Assembly: GCA_040219025.1 (NCBI GenBank)
Contig: JAVJTE010000020.1
Span: 1 to 64,000, forward strand
DNA from: HT1-32 sp040219025
GTDB taxonomy: Bacteria; Pseudomonadota; Alphaproteobacteria; Rhodospirillales; HT1-32
Length of the DNA: 64,000 nucleotides
Direction of reading: 5' to 3'
The position numbers and the translations under genes are program-made. Positions within the stretch are counted from its first letter, which is position 1. The number at the start of each line of letters is the position of its first letter. The notes below the pieces were generated by a model, which saw nothing but the letters and a program-made list of their open reading frames with translations, was not told the origin of the DNA and did no database searches. This document shows positions 44,628-53,371 of the stretch, piece after piece.

Positions 44628-45614
44628 CTACATCTTCTTGTAGGCATCGACGACGGCCTTGCCGGATGCACCGGCTTTTTCCAGCCATTCAGCAGCCATG
44701 GTCTCACCGATCTGCTGCAGTTCGCCCTTCAGCTTGTCGCCGGCAACGGCAACCGTCATGCCGTTTGCCTTGAGCTCACCCTTGTACCAGTCGGTCAGCT
44801 TCTCGGATTCGAGCGTGCCCGAGCGTTCGGCCAGTTCAGCAACACCTTTAACGATGTTCCGGGTATCTTCGTCGAGGGCGTTCCAGGCGTCCTTGTTGGC
44901 GAAGATGTAGTTGCGGGGCAGCCAGGCGTTCACTTCGTAGAAGTGGCTGACATGTTCCCAGATCTTCCGGTCATAGCCGGTGGAGCCGGACGAAATCATG
45001 CTTTCGGCAACGCCGGTGGCGAAGGCCTGCGAGATTTCGGCAGCTTCAACCTGTACCGGTGCCATTCCCATCAGCGCGGCAATACGTGCCGTCGCCGTTG
45101 AGTAGGAGCGGAACTTGACGCCCTTGGCATCGGCAACCGAATTGACTTCCTTGTTGAAATAGAAGCCCTGCGGCGGCCAGGGAACGGAATAGAGCAGAAC
45201 CAGATTCTGTTCATCCATCAGCTTGGCAAGTTCCGGCTTCGCCGCTGTCCACAGCTTCGACGCATCCGCGAAGGAAGTGGCAAGGAACGGAATCGAATCG
45301 ACACCGAACATCGGGTTTTCGTTTTCATGGGCGCTCAGCAGGCGCTCGCCGATCGGTGCCTGACCGGTCTGAACGGCGCGCTTGATTTCGTTACCCTTGA
45401 ACAGTGAACCCGACGGATGGACGGTGATCACAAGCTTGCCGCCGGTCGCCGTCTTCACGGCATCGGCGAAGGCAACGGCAGTCTGAGTGTGGAAGTTACC
45501 GGCCGCATAGGCGACAGGCATATCCCATTTCGTCTGGGCTTGCGCCGATACGGCGAAGCTGGCGACCGACAGACCAACAATGGCTGCCGTCGTGGTTTTG
45601 ATGAAAGTCGACAT
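44628..45614 (-). CDS. dctP: TRAP transporter solute-binding protein DctP
   Basis: A 328-residue periplasmic protein with a Sec signal (TTTAAIVGLSVASFAVSAQA, cleavage near AQA-QTKWD). The mature part shows the DctP pattern: AGNFHTQTAVAFADAVKTAT, LVITVHPSGSLFKGNEIKRA, and GVKFRSYSTATARIAALMGM with the Arg that binds the ligand carboxylate. The start at 45614 has AAAAGGGGG upstream. It feeds DctQM. Two palindromes lie in its upstream region. The ligand is unknown. Confidence 0.95.
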   Translation of the reverse strand: MSTFIKTTTAAIVGLSVASFAVSAQAQTKWDMPVAYAAGNFHTQTAVAFADAVKTATGGKLVITVHPSGSLFKGNEIKRAVQTGQAPIGERLLSAHENENPMFGVDSIPFLATSFADASKLWTAAKPELAKLMDEQNLVLLYSVPWPPQGFYFNKEVNSVADAKGVKFRSYSTATARIAALMGMAPVQVEAAEISQAFATGVAESMISSGSTGYDRKIWEHVSHFYEVNAWLPRNYIFANKDAWNALDEDTRNIVKGVAELAERSGTLESEKLTDWYKGELKANGMTVAVAGDKLKGELQQIGETMAAEWLEKAGASGKAVVDAYKKM

Positions 45615-45695
45615 GAAGGGGACCCCCTTTTCCTGTTGTGTGCCAGAACGCCGGGGCGTCCTGTTCCCTGTATCATCCTGCTGGATGACACCTAA

Positions 45696-45725
45696 CGTTG
45701 ACAATTTATCAGTAAATTGTCAACG
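45696..45725. promoter_or_regulatory. Perfect 30-bp palindrome upstream of dctP (operator)
   Basis: CGTTGACAATTTA, a TCAG spacer, then TAAATTGTCAACG: 13-bp perfect arms. It lies 82 bases before the dctP start and includes a TTGACA box on both strands, so a bound regulator could compete with RNA polymerase. The GntR/FCD protein encoded 2 kb away is the obvious candidate regulator, but its site could instead be at 47600. Confidence 0.75.
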
Positions 45726-45734
45726 AAGCTCTTG

Positions 45735-45753
45735 CAGCCGGTTCAACCGGCTG
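45735..45753. promoter_or_regulatory. Second perfect palindrome upstream of dctP
   Basis: CAGCCGGTT, C, AACCGGCTG: 9-bp arms around one base, nine bases beyond the 30-bp palindrome. On the plus strand it is followed by ATTTTTA. The near-zero loop favours a protein site over a terminator, though it could also end antisense transcripts. Confidence 0.55.
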
Positions 45754-45862
45754 ATTTTTACCGGATAATCAGGCATTTCTGCCGAAATTTCCGGGCTGAC
45801 GATCAGCATATCAGGGCGATCTCCGGAAACGCTAGCCGATTCGCCGGACTTTTTTCTCGCCA

Positions 45863-47572
45863 TCAGGCAATCCATTCACTGACCGGCGCCGCCGCATCCT
45901 GCAGCGGCTGGCTGATGATATCGACCAGTGAGGGACCGTCATGGGCAAGCGCTGCGGTCAGGGCCGCATCCAGCTCACCCGGCTGTTCGACGCGCCAGGA
46001 TTTGATGCCATAGGCCGACGCCACGGCAGCATGGTCGGTGCGGCTGAAATCGACCGAGAAGAAGCGTTTCCCGAAACCTGATTTCTGTCCCGCCTTGATC
46101 CAGCCGAAGACGCTGTTCGAGAAGACGATGAAGGTGATCGGCATGTTCCGTCGGACCACAGTCTCGAACTCACCGGCGGTGAAGGCGAAGCTGCCATCAC
46201 CCATGATGGAAACGGTCTTGGCATCGGGTCGGCCGATATGCGCCCCCATCGAGGCCGACAGCGCATAACCCAGCGCACCATGTGCCCGGTTGGTGATATA
46301 GCGCCGGCCCGGCTTTTTCATGGTCAGGTAGGCCGACATGTAGGGACAGGGGGTGCCGGGATCGGCGACCACCACGGAATTGTCCGGCAGCAGGCGGTTC
46401 AGGGCATCGACCACCCGTTCCGGCAGGATCGGCGTTGCGTCGGATGTCGCCAGCGCGCGGAACTGCGCCTGGCGGGCGGTCTGGACCTTTGCCGCGACGG
46501 CACCGCCATTGAATCCGCCGGGCATATCCCGGTCGCCGAGGCCATCCAGCAGCATGTTGAAGGCAGCCAGCGCCAGCCGCGCATCGCCGACCAGCGCAAC
46601 GTCTGTGTCAAAGCTGGCCCCGATGACCATCGGGTCAGAATCAATATGGATGATCTTTGCCCCGGCCTTCGGGATCGACCAGCGTTCGGTGGTGACTGAG
46701 CCGGCCCGGCAGCCGATGAAGATCACCAGGTCAGCAGCCGCCACCGCCGCCGTAGCCGCATCGCAGCCACCGTTCGAGCCGACAACACCAAGGCAGTTCG
46801 GATGGGTCTCGGCGATCACGCCCTTGCCGCTGACCGATGTGGCAACCGGCAGGTCGAGGCGTTCAATGAATCGCTGCAACTCGTCCATCGCACCGGAAAT
46901 CACCGGCCCGCCACCGCAAATGACCATCGGCGCGGATGATTTCAGCAACAGCTCAATGGCAATCGCGATATTTGCCGGGTCGGGGGCGGAGACCCAGGCC
47001 GGGTAGCTCTGATGGGCCGGATCGGCCCAGAGTTCATCCGGGGGTGTTTCTGCCCGCTGCACATCAATCGGAAAGGCGAGGTGGGCCGCACCGGGACGAC
47101 CGGTGGTCATGGCACGAAAGGCCGTGCGGACCATGCGTGGCAGGGTCGCTGCGTTATCCAGCACACCGTTCCATTTGGTCAGCGGCCGGAACAGCGCCTT
47201 CTGGTCGAGTTCGGTCAGCGGATAGCGCCCGGTCGAGGTGGTCGAGACATCGGAATTGATCGCCAGAATCGGGACAGAGGACTCATTCGCCTCAACCAGA
47301 CCCGGCGCAATATAGGTCGCACCACCGCCGCTTGGCCCCTCGCAGACACCGATGCGGTTGGTGACCCGGGCATAGCCGTCCGCCATGTAGGCAGCACAGC
47401 GTTCATCACGGGTCAGAATATGGTCGATACCGTGATCCAGCCGGAACAGGGCGTCATAGAACGGCAGCGACGTATCACCGCAAAGGCCGAAGATATGCTT
47501 CACGCCATAGGCTTGCAGCATATGCACCATGGCTTCGGCGCCGGTCAGGCTGTTCGGGCGTTCCTGAGACAT
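45863..47572 (-). CDS. Thiamine-pyrophosphate enzyme (acetolactate synthase-like decarboxylase/ligase)
   Basis: About 569 residues with the three TPP-enzyme domains. The N-terminal PYR domain has YGVKHIFGLCGDTSLPFYDA and LTRDERCAAYMADGYARVTN with the TPP-activating Glu. The middle domain is around PMVICGGGPVISGAMDELQR. The C-terminal PP domain has SIMGDGSFAFTAGEFETVVR and the Asn ligand in FIVFSNSVFGW. The substrate cannot be told, and acetolactate synthase, oxalyl-CoA-type and benzoylformate-type functions are all possible. I prefer the start MSQERPNSL (47572) over the ATG at 47581. It ends the left half of the catabolic cluster and is divergent from the GntR gene. Confidence 0.9.
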   Translation of the reverse strand: MSQERPNSLTGAEAMVHMLQAYGVKHIFGLCGDTSLPFYDALFRLDHGIDHILTRDERCAAYMADGYARVTNRIGVCEGPSGGGATYIAPGLVEANESSVPILAINSDVSTTSTGRYPLTELDQKALFRPLTKWNGVLDNAATLPRMVRTAFRAMTTGRPGAAHLAFPIDVQRAETPPDELWADPAHQSYPAWVSAPDPANIAIAIELLLKSSAPMVICGGGPVISGAMDELQRFIERLDLPVATSVSGKGVIAETHPNCLGVVGSNGGCDAATAAVAAADLVIFIGCRAGSVTTERWSIPKAGAKIIHIDSDPMVIGASFDTDVALVGDARLALAAFNMLLDGLGDRDMPGGFNGGAVAAKVQTARQAQFRALATSDATPILPERVVDALNRLLPDNSVVVADPGTPCPYMSAYLTMKKPGRRYITNRAHGALGYALSASMGAHIGRPDAKTVSIMGDGSFAFTAGEFETVVRRNMPITFIVFSNSVFGWIKAGQKSGFGKRFFSVDFSRTDHAAVASAYGIKSWRVEQPGELDAALTAALAHDGPSLVDIISQPLQDAAAPVSEWIA

Positions 47573-47599
47573 TGTCAGCATGTTCCGTTCTGTATTTTA

Positions 47600-47615
47600 A
47601 GCTGTATACAATATT
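47600..47615. promoter_or_regulatory. Candidate GntR/FCD operator (TGTATACA)
   Basis: The 8-bp palindrome TGTATACA at 47603-47610 is flanked by AGC and ATATT in the divergent region between the TPP enzyme and gntR genes. FCD-type GntR regulators often bind TGTATACA-cored sites. The position suits autoregulation and control of the TPP gene. Confidence 0.5.
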
Positions 47616-47683
47616 AAACAGTCTGGTTAAAATCGGTCAAGGGCGCTGATCGACAAGTGCCGATGCAGGAGAGAACCGGCAAG

Positions 47684-48397
47684 ATGACAGCGAGCAGCGT
47701 CAACCGCGTCTATGAGACAGTCAAGGACATGTCCGTGGGCTTTGAGATGCGCCCCGGCGAGCGCATCAACGAAGTGCTGCTGTCCGAACAGCTGGGAGCC
47801 AGCCGCACGCCGCTGCGCGAGGCGCTGAACCGGCTGGTGGCCGAAAACCTGTTGTCGTTCGAGCGCGGGCGCGGCTTCTTCTGTCGCGATCTGAACCCGC
47901 AGGAAATTCTGGACCTTTATGAACTGCGCCGGGTGATCGAGGAGGCTGCTGTCCGTCGCATTGCCGATACCGGCCCGGCGGAGCGGCTGGCAGGGCTGAT
48001 GCAGTTTCTGAAGGAAACCGGCCCGGATGAAGGTGACCGGGATGTCCGGGAACTGGTGCGGCTGGACGAGCATTTTCATGAAGCACTGGTCGGTTGTGCC
48101 GGCAATGCGGAGATGACCCGCACGCTGCGCGGCCTGAACGAGCGCATCCGGTTCGTCCGCTGGATCGATATGGAAAACCGCCGGCGGGAGACCCAGGGCG
48201 AGCATCTGGCCCTGTTGCAGGCACTGCTGGACGGTGATCGTGACCTCGCCCTGCAGCGGCTCGGCGGTCATATCGGCAAACGGCAGGACCAGATCATGGA
48301 GGTCGTGCGGGAAAGCCTGGCGCGGATTTATCTGCAGCCGGGATCGCTGAATCAGAAATCCGGGTCTGGCGACCTGGCAACGCGGGAGAGCAAGTGA
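47684..48397 (+). CDS. GntR-family regulator, FCD subfamily
   Basis: A regulator of about 237 residues. The N-terminal winged HTH is MRPGERINEVLLSEQLGASR followed by TPLREALNRLVAENLLSFER. The C-terminal FCD domain starts around LYELRRVIEEAAVRRIADTG and carries the metal-binding Asp/His (VRLDEHFHEALVGCAGNAEM). I use the ATG at 47684 with AGGAG at moderate spacing. The frame opens at 47657. It is divergent from the TPP enzyme gene and overlaps the racemase-family gene by 4 bases, so it is the probable regulator of this cluster. Confidence 0.92.
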   Translation: MTASSVNRVYETVKDMSVGFEMRPGERINEVLLSEQLGASRTPLREALNRLVAENLLSFERGRGFFCRDLNPQEILDLYELRRVIEEAAVRRIADTGPAERLAGLMQFLKETGPDEGDRDVRELVRLDEHFHEALVGCAGNAEMTRTLRGLNERIRFVRWIDMENRRRETQGEHLALLQALLDGDRDLALQRLGGHIGKRQDQIMEVVRESLARIYLQPGSLNQKSGSGDLATRESK

Positions 48398-49134
48398 TGA
48401 AAGTTCATGGTGGCAAGACAATCTATGGCGCGGTGGTCGGCATCCTGATGCTGGAAACCCGGTTTCCCCGGATTGTCGGGGATATGGGCAATGCGGCGAC
48501 CTGGCCGTTCCCGGTATTCTATCGCACGGTTCGCGGGGCAACGCCCGATCTGGTGGTGCGCAAGGGCGCTGCCGGACTGAAAGATGCCTTCATCGAGACG
48601 GCGAAATCACTGGTTGAGGAAGGTGTCGACGGCATCACCACCACCTGCGGCTTTCTGTCCCTGTTCCAGCAGGATCTGGCGGCGGCTGTCGGCGTGCCGG
48701 TTGCTGCCTCCTCACTTTCCCAGATCGCGCTGGTGCAGCGTTTCCTGCCGCCGGGCAAGCGGGTCGGGGTGATCACGATTTCAAAGGAAAGCCTGACCGA
48801 ACAGCATCTGATCAACGCCGGGGCCCCGGTCGATGTGCCCGTTGTCGGCACCGAATCCGGGCGCGAATTCACCCGCGTCATCCTTGATGACGAGGCAGAT
48901 TTCGATGTCGACCTCGCCCGGCTAGACCTGCGCGATGCCGGGCGCGAGCTGATGGCGAAGCATCCGGATGTCGGTGCCATCGTGCTGGAATGCACCAACA
49001 TGGCCCCCTACGCCGCCGACCTGCGGGCCGAACTCGGCGTGCCGGTCTACAGCATCTATACCCTGGTCAGCTGGTTCCAGGCCGGCCTGCTGCCCCCGCG
49101 CTTCTCCGGCGCGATGCATGATTCGAGGTACTGA
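48394..49134 (+). CDS. Asp/Glu racemase-superfamily protein
   Basis: A 246-residue protein with both active-site Cys regions of the Asp/Glu/hydantoin racemase fold: GVDGITTTCGFLSLFQQDLA and VGAIVLECTNMAPYAADLRA. Having two Cys favours racemase or isomerase activity over the one-Cys arylmalonate decarboxylases. The overlap with gntR shows it belongs to the cluster, perhaps preparing the imported chiral acid. The substrate is unknown. Confidence 0.85.
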   Translation: MMKVHGGKTIYGAVVGILMLETRFPRIVGDMGNAATWPFPVFYRTVRGATPDLVVRKGAAGLKDAFIETAKSLVEEGVDGITTTCGFLSLFQQDLAAAVGVPVAASSLSQIALVQRFLPPGKRVGVITISKESLTEQHLINAGAPVDVPVVGTESGREFTRVILDDEADFDVDLARLDLRDAGRELMAKHPDVGAIVLECTNMAPYAADLRAELGVPVYSIYTLVSWFQAGLLPPRFSGAMHDSRY

Positions 49135-49166
49135 AGACACCCCTCATGCCTCGCGGCAAGCGGGGG

Positions 49167-51065
49167 TCACAGCTTCAGGAATTCATCATCCGGGACGACG
49201 CGCAGGGCCAGCACGTCGCTGTGCAGGTTGATGATCAGTGACGGGTCGACCCGCACCCCCGCCCCGGCATAGCTTCCGGCGGCGGTGAAGGTCTGGATCT
49301 GGACATTGTGGTTACCGGCCTTCGGCAGCGGATGCAGTTCCTGAAATATCTGGTCCCGTTCCTCGAACTTGCCGGAGGATTCCGCCAGCAAATCGTCATG
49401 CCGGTTGAAGATCGCGATATTCGCCCCGCAACGCCCGACGATCGGCTTCGAGACATAGCCGGTCCGGCGCAGGTCGTCGGTCAGTTCATAGAAGGTATCG
49501 AGCAGGAAACGGCTGCTCGGGAACATCTGCTTGATGACCGGCAGGATCGCCTTGTTGCTGGTAACCAGCGTCCAGAGCGGCTCGTAGACCATGACCTCCT
49601 CACGCAGCAGCACATCCACCAGCCGGGGCTTGCGGGTGGCATGGTCGAGTGTGCGGTGCAGACGCAGGTTCTCCGCGTCCTCCGCCAGCTGGTCGCGAAT
49701 CTGGTCGAGCGCGGTTTCCCAGGCCCATGTCTTCCAGACCCAGTTGATCGGCAGGCCATCGGCATCACAGACCATGCTGCCGTCACCCCACTGCAGACTG
49801 TCCGTCCCGGTAATGATCTTGCAGGTGACGCCGGCGGCTTCCAGCGCCTCCTTCATGAACAGGGCGTGGTAGGTCTCCTCCAGGTCATCATCCTGCATGA
49901 TATGCAGCACGTCATCCACCGCCGCCGCTTCCCAGGCCGCGACCAGCGCATCTTTCAGCTCCTCGCCCGGACACCAGCCCGTATCGCAGCCGAACTGCTG
50001 CGCCCAGAGTGACTGGATCTCGCCCGATTCAAGATAACAGGAGGCTGAATCGACGTTATATTCATAGGCTTTGACGCCGCGCTCCGAGACGGCAAAGTCG
50101 AACCGGCCGGTGATCACCTCGTTACGCCGGCTGTTCCACGACTGATGGATACGCGGCCAAAGGGCGGGCGGAAGATTGAATTTCGTCAGCAGCCGGTCGT
50201 CTTCCAGTACATGATTGGTGGCATGCAGAAACATCCGGTGCAGCTCGTTCGTCGCCCGACGCAGCTCGTTATGCGCGGTCTCGCTGATGCAGTAGTAATC
50301 CAGCAGCTCGCTGTCATCGGTCGCCAGCCGATGACCTTTCATCAGTTCGACATAGGTCGAAAATTTCGGATCGGAGACATCCAGCCAGGGCTCGGACAGC
50401 TTGCCCTCATCCGGCAATGTCCGGCGCAGGACCCGGAACAGCGCGGGGTTGTCCTCCAGTTCTTTCTCGGCATGGGCGTCATCCGCCGTCTGGATCACCC
50501 AGCCAAGCAGGGTGGTGTCGTCGAAGCTGCAGTCGACATGACAGCCGCCGTCGGACCGGCGATGCAGACGCAGTTCACGTGACCAGTTCTGGCCTTCCGG
50601 CCAGACCGTGTGATCGACGTTCTGTTCGATGATGCGTACCGCGTTATCCAGCACCTCGGTCACCACCGCGACATGGCCGGTGACCTCAAACTCGCCGCCT
50701 TCGGCCCAGATCAGCAGGGCACCCGGTTCCGGCGGGCGTTTCGCCCCGTTCCGGAAAGAATGCAGGGGCAACAGACTGTCATCAGCGATCATCCGGACCG
50801 TCCGCAGCCGGAAAATATCGTAGGCCATGGCGATATCATCGAATATGTAGCCCCTGTTCAGGTACATCCAGCGCCGCGCCAGTTCCACGCACTGCCATTT
50901 ATGGCCCATGTAAATGCCGTCGACCTGGCTGCGGAAAGACTGCCGCGTCGGCAGTTCGGCCCGGTCAACACTGTCATAATCCGATGAATGAACCGCCACA
51001 TTGCCGGAACCGATGCCAAGAACGGTTCCGAATGCGGCCGGTGCAGGGGAAGAATGCTTGCTCAT
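49167..51065 (-). CDS. gsp: Bifunctional glutathionylspermidine amidase/synthetase
   Basis: A 632-residue two-domain enzyme. The N-terminal CHAP amidase has Cys59 (GIYMGHKWQCVELARRWMYL) and His131 (FEVTGHVAVVTEVLDN), the same numbers as in the E. coli protein. The C-terminal ATP-grasp-like synthetase domain covers about residues 210-620 (EYNVDSASCYLESGEIQSLW and MVYEPLWTLVTSNKAILPVI). It makes and breaks glutathionylspermidine. The length compares with about 619 residues in E. coli. It is monocistronic here, convergent with the racemase-family gene. Confidence 0.95.
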   Translation of the reverse strand: MSKHSSPAPAAFGTVLGIGSGNVAVHSSDYDSVDRAELPTRQSFRSQVDGIYMGHKWQCVELARRWMYLNRGYIFDDIAMAYDIFRLRTVRMIADDSLLPLHSFRNGAKRPPEPGALLIWAEGGEFEVTGHVAVVTEVLDNAVRIIEQNVDHTVWPEGQNWSRELRLHRRSDGGCHVDCSFDDTTLLGWVIQTADDAHAEKELEDNPALFRVLRRTLPDEGKLSEPWLDVSDPKFSTYVELMKGHRLATDDSELLDYYCISETAHNELRRATNELHRMFLHATNHVLEDDRLLTKFNLPPALWPRIHQSWNSRRNEVITGRFDFAVSERGVKAYEYNVDSASCYLESGEIQSLWAQQFGCDTGWCPGEELKDALVAAWEAAAVDDVLHIMQDDDLEETYHALFMKEALEAAGVTCKIITGTDSLQWGDGSMVCDADGLPINWVWKTWAWETALDQIRDQLAEDAENLRLHRTLDHATRKPRLVDVLLREEVMVYEPLWTLVTSNKAILPVIKQMFPSSRFLLDTFYELTDDLRRTGYVSKPIVGRCGANIAIFNRHDDLLAESSGKFEERDQIFQELHPLPKAGNHNVQIQTFTAAGSYAGAGVRVDPSLIINLHSDVLALRVVPDDEFLKL

Positions 51066-51102
51066 GCTGACTTTCCGGATGCTGGCGGATTACCGCCGGA
51101 CA

Positions 51103-51120
51103 CCGGCAGCCCTCTGCCGG
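51103..51120. repeat. Perfect hairpin upstream of gsp
   Basis: CCGGCAG, CCCT, CTGCCGG in the 228-base gap between gsp and the GMC gene, about 40 bases before the gsp start. No T run follows it on the minus strand. It may end the upstream GMC transcript or lie in the gsp leader. The rest of the gap shows nothing I recognise. Confidence 0.4.
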
Positions 51121-51293
51121 GGGGCGGATCATAGAGGAAGACCGGCATTCAGAAAGCCGGATCTGGCCGGGCTTTCACCACGGCCCGGGCAAAATCCGGC
51201 AGAAAACCCGGACTTCGATCCGCCTGTTCAGTTCAATTTATCGTCAACCTGTCGCGCAGTTGTCTCACGGTGCGCCTGCCTCCGGACAGCGCG

Positions 51294-52895
51294 CTACCCC
51301 TTCGCATCCTGCAGGATCATTTCAGCGGCTTTTTCGCCGATCATGATGGCCGGAGCGTTGGTGTTGCCGGAGGTGATGGTCGGCATGATCGACGCATCGG
51401 CAACCCGCAGACCCTCGACACCCCGGACGCGCAGGCGCGGGTCGACAACCGCATGGTCGTCGGTGCCCATGCGGCAAGTGCCGACGGGATGATAGATGGT
51501 CTGCGCAATCCGGCGGGCGGCGGCAAGATACTGCTCGTCCGTCTGCACATCCGGGCCGGGCAGCCATTCTTCAGAGATCGCCTCCGACAGGGCTTTCGTT
51601 GCGGCAAACCTGCGGCTCAGCTTCATGCCGTTGACGGCGGCCTGCTGGTCGGTATGGGTCGCCAGATAATTCGGATAGATTTTCGGGTAGTCATGGGCGT
51701 CCGGCGAAATCACATCGAGATGCCCCCGGCTTTCCGGTCGCAGCTGGCAGGTCGAGGAGGTAAAGGCCGAGAATTTATGCAGACCTTCGCCGGGCTTGTC
51801 CGCGCTCAGCGGCTGAACATGGAACTGGATGTCCGGCGTCGCGACCTCGGGCCGGGATTTGACGAAGGCGCAGACCTGACTGGCTCCCATGGTCAGCGGG
51901 CCGCGCCGGTGCAGCAGAAATTCCAGCCCCATCATGGCCTTTTTGACCGGGTTGTTGACCTGATCGTTCAGGGTGATCGGCTGCTTTGTCCTGAAGACCA
52001 TCCGGACCTGCAGATGGTCCTGCAGATTGCCCCCGACATCGCGGGAGTCGGCGACCGGCGTAATCCCGAGATCCTGCAGCTTGCTGCCCGGGCCGATGCC
52101 GGACAGGGTCAGAATCTGCGGCGAGCCGATGGCACCGGCTGACAGCACCACCTCGTCGCGCGCACGAGCCTCCCGCAGCCTGCCCTTCACATCATAGCAA
52201 ACGCCGACCGCACGGTTGTTCTCGATCAGAATCCGGCGGGTATGGGCGTGCGTCTCAACCGTCAGGTTTTCCCGGCCTTTTGCCGGACGCAGATAACCGA
52301 CCGCGGTGGAGCAGCGCAGCCCGTTGCGGGTTGTCAGCTGAAAATAGCCGGCCCCTTCCTGTTCCTCACCATTGAAGTCATCACGGGCCGGATAGCCAAG
52401 CTCGACCGCGGCCGCGATGAAGCGGTCGCAGATCTCACGGCGAATGCGCATGTCGGAGACCGCCAGCGGTCCGCCCGTACCATGCATCTCGTCAGGTCCG
52501 CGTTCCTGATCCTCCGCACGTTTGAACAGCGGCAGGACATCATCCCAGCCCCAGCCGACATTGCCCATCTGCCGCCAGCCATCGAAATCCTGCGGCTGGC
52601 CGCGAACATAAAGCAGACCATTGATGGCGCTGGAGCCGCCAAGTGTCTTGCCCCGGGGCCAGTCCAGCGCCCGCCCGCCCAGACCGGGGTCCGGCTCGGT
52701 CCGGTAGCGCCAGTCGGTCAGCGGGTTATGCATGGTCTTGAAATAGCCGACGGGGATGTGAATCCACGGATACCAGTCCCTGCCCCCGGCTTCGAGCAGC
52801 AGGACCCGGTTTCTCGGGTCGGCTGACAGCCGGTTGGCCAGCACGCATCCGGCAGAGCCGGCGCCGATGACGATGTAATCATAGGATTCGGTCAT
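51294..52895 (-). CDS. GMC-family flavin oxidoreductase (choline dehydrogenase-like)
   Basis: A 533-residue FAD enzyme. The ADP-binding motif is DYIVIGAGSAGCVLANRLSA with LLLEAGG. GMC signature 1 is GKTLGGSSAINGLLYVRGQP and signature 2 is SAGAIGSPQILTLSGIGPGS. The C-terminal active-site His is in IYHPVGTCRMG and the Asn region in TSGNTNAPAIMIGEKAAEMI. Such enzymes oxidise alcohols such as choline or other polyols, and the substrate is uncertain. No BetB aldehyde dehydrogenase is adjacent. Confidence 0.92.
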   Translation of the reverse strand: MTESYDYIVIGAGSAGCVLANRLSADPRNRVLLLEAGGRDWYPWIHIPVGYFKTMHNPLTDWRYRTEPDPGLGGRALDWPRGKTLGGSSAINGLLYVRGQPQDFDGWRQMGNVGWGWDDVLPLFKRAEDQERGPDEMHGTGGPLAVSDMRIRREICDRFIAAAVELGYPARDDFNGEEQEGAGYFQLTTRNGLRCSTAVGYLRPAKGRENLTVETHAHTRRILIENNRAVGVCYDVKGRLREARARDEVVLSAGAIGSPQILTLSGIGPGSKLQDLGITPVADSRDVGGNLQDHLQVRMVFRTKQPITLNDQVNNPVKKAMMGLEFLLHRRGPLTMGASQVCAFVKSRPEVATPDIQFHVQPLSADKPGEGLHKFSAFTSSTCQLRPESRGHLDVISPDAHDYPKIYPNYLATHTDQQAAVNGMKLSRRFAATKALSEAISEEWLPGPDVQTDEQYLAAARRIAQTIYHPVGTCRMGTDDHAVVDPRLRVRGVEGLRVADASIMPTITSGNTNAPAIMIGEKAAEMILQDAKG

Positions 52896-53280
52896 GTTGC
52901 AGCCTCGTTATCGCCAGACAGCCGGTCAAGTCACCCATTCCCGGGCAGAGCAGCAGAAGAAAGCAAACTCTTGTCGCAGGTTCGTCATAATCTCACAAAA
53001 TAACGATATCAGACAGGCCACGATGTCAAAGATCCGGATCCGGAAGTCATATCCGCACTGATCTGCAAAAGGTGAGGAACGCCACGTCCCGTCGCAGCCT
53101 CCGCGCCGGACGGGCGGCAATCCCTGCGATGACAACGGAGAGCCGTTGTTCCTGCTGCCGGGATATTTCCCATGACCTGCCGTCAGGTTGCTGTGTCAGC
53201 ACAAGACAACGGACAACAGCGACAGGCAGGGTTCATGGCCTGCCTGTATTCATAATCCTGACCTGTCCGGAATTTCTCAA
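52896..53280. other. Intergenic region with two small hairpins
   Basis: This 385-base gap between the GMC gene and tRNA-Gly carries ACAACGG-AGAG-CCGTTGT (53132-53149) and ACAGGCAGG/CCTGCCTGT (53222-53247). The latter lies 34 bases past the tRNA 3' end and may be its processing or termination structure. No convincing coding frame is present. Confidence 0.5.
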
Positions 53281-53355
53281 TGGAGCGGGCGAGGCGATTC
53301 GAACGCCCGACCCTAACCTTGGCAAGGTTATGCTCTACCCCTGAGCTACGCCCGC
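53281..53355 (-). tRNA. tRNA-Gly (anticodon GCC)
   Basis: The minus strand folds into a complete cloverleaf. The acceptor stem is GCGGGCG/CGCCCGC with discriminator T and an encoded CCA. The D arm is GTAGCTCAGGGGTAGAGC. The anticodon stem-loop is TAACC-TTGCCAA-GGTTA with anticodon GCC at 53321-53323, and the T arm contains GTTCGAATC. It has 75 bases including CCA. Confidence 0.97.
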
Positions 53356-53371
53356 TTCCTTGAGGGCGCGG

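Noticed and set aside
51103..51120. Intrinsic terminator for the GMC oxidoreductase gene
   Set aside because: The stem is perfect, but no T run follows on the minus strand. It is listed only as a hairpin.
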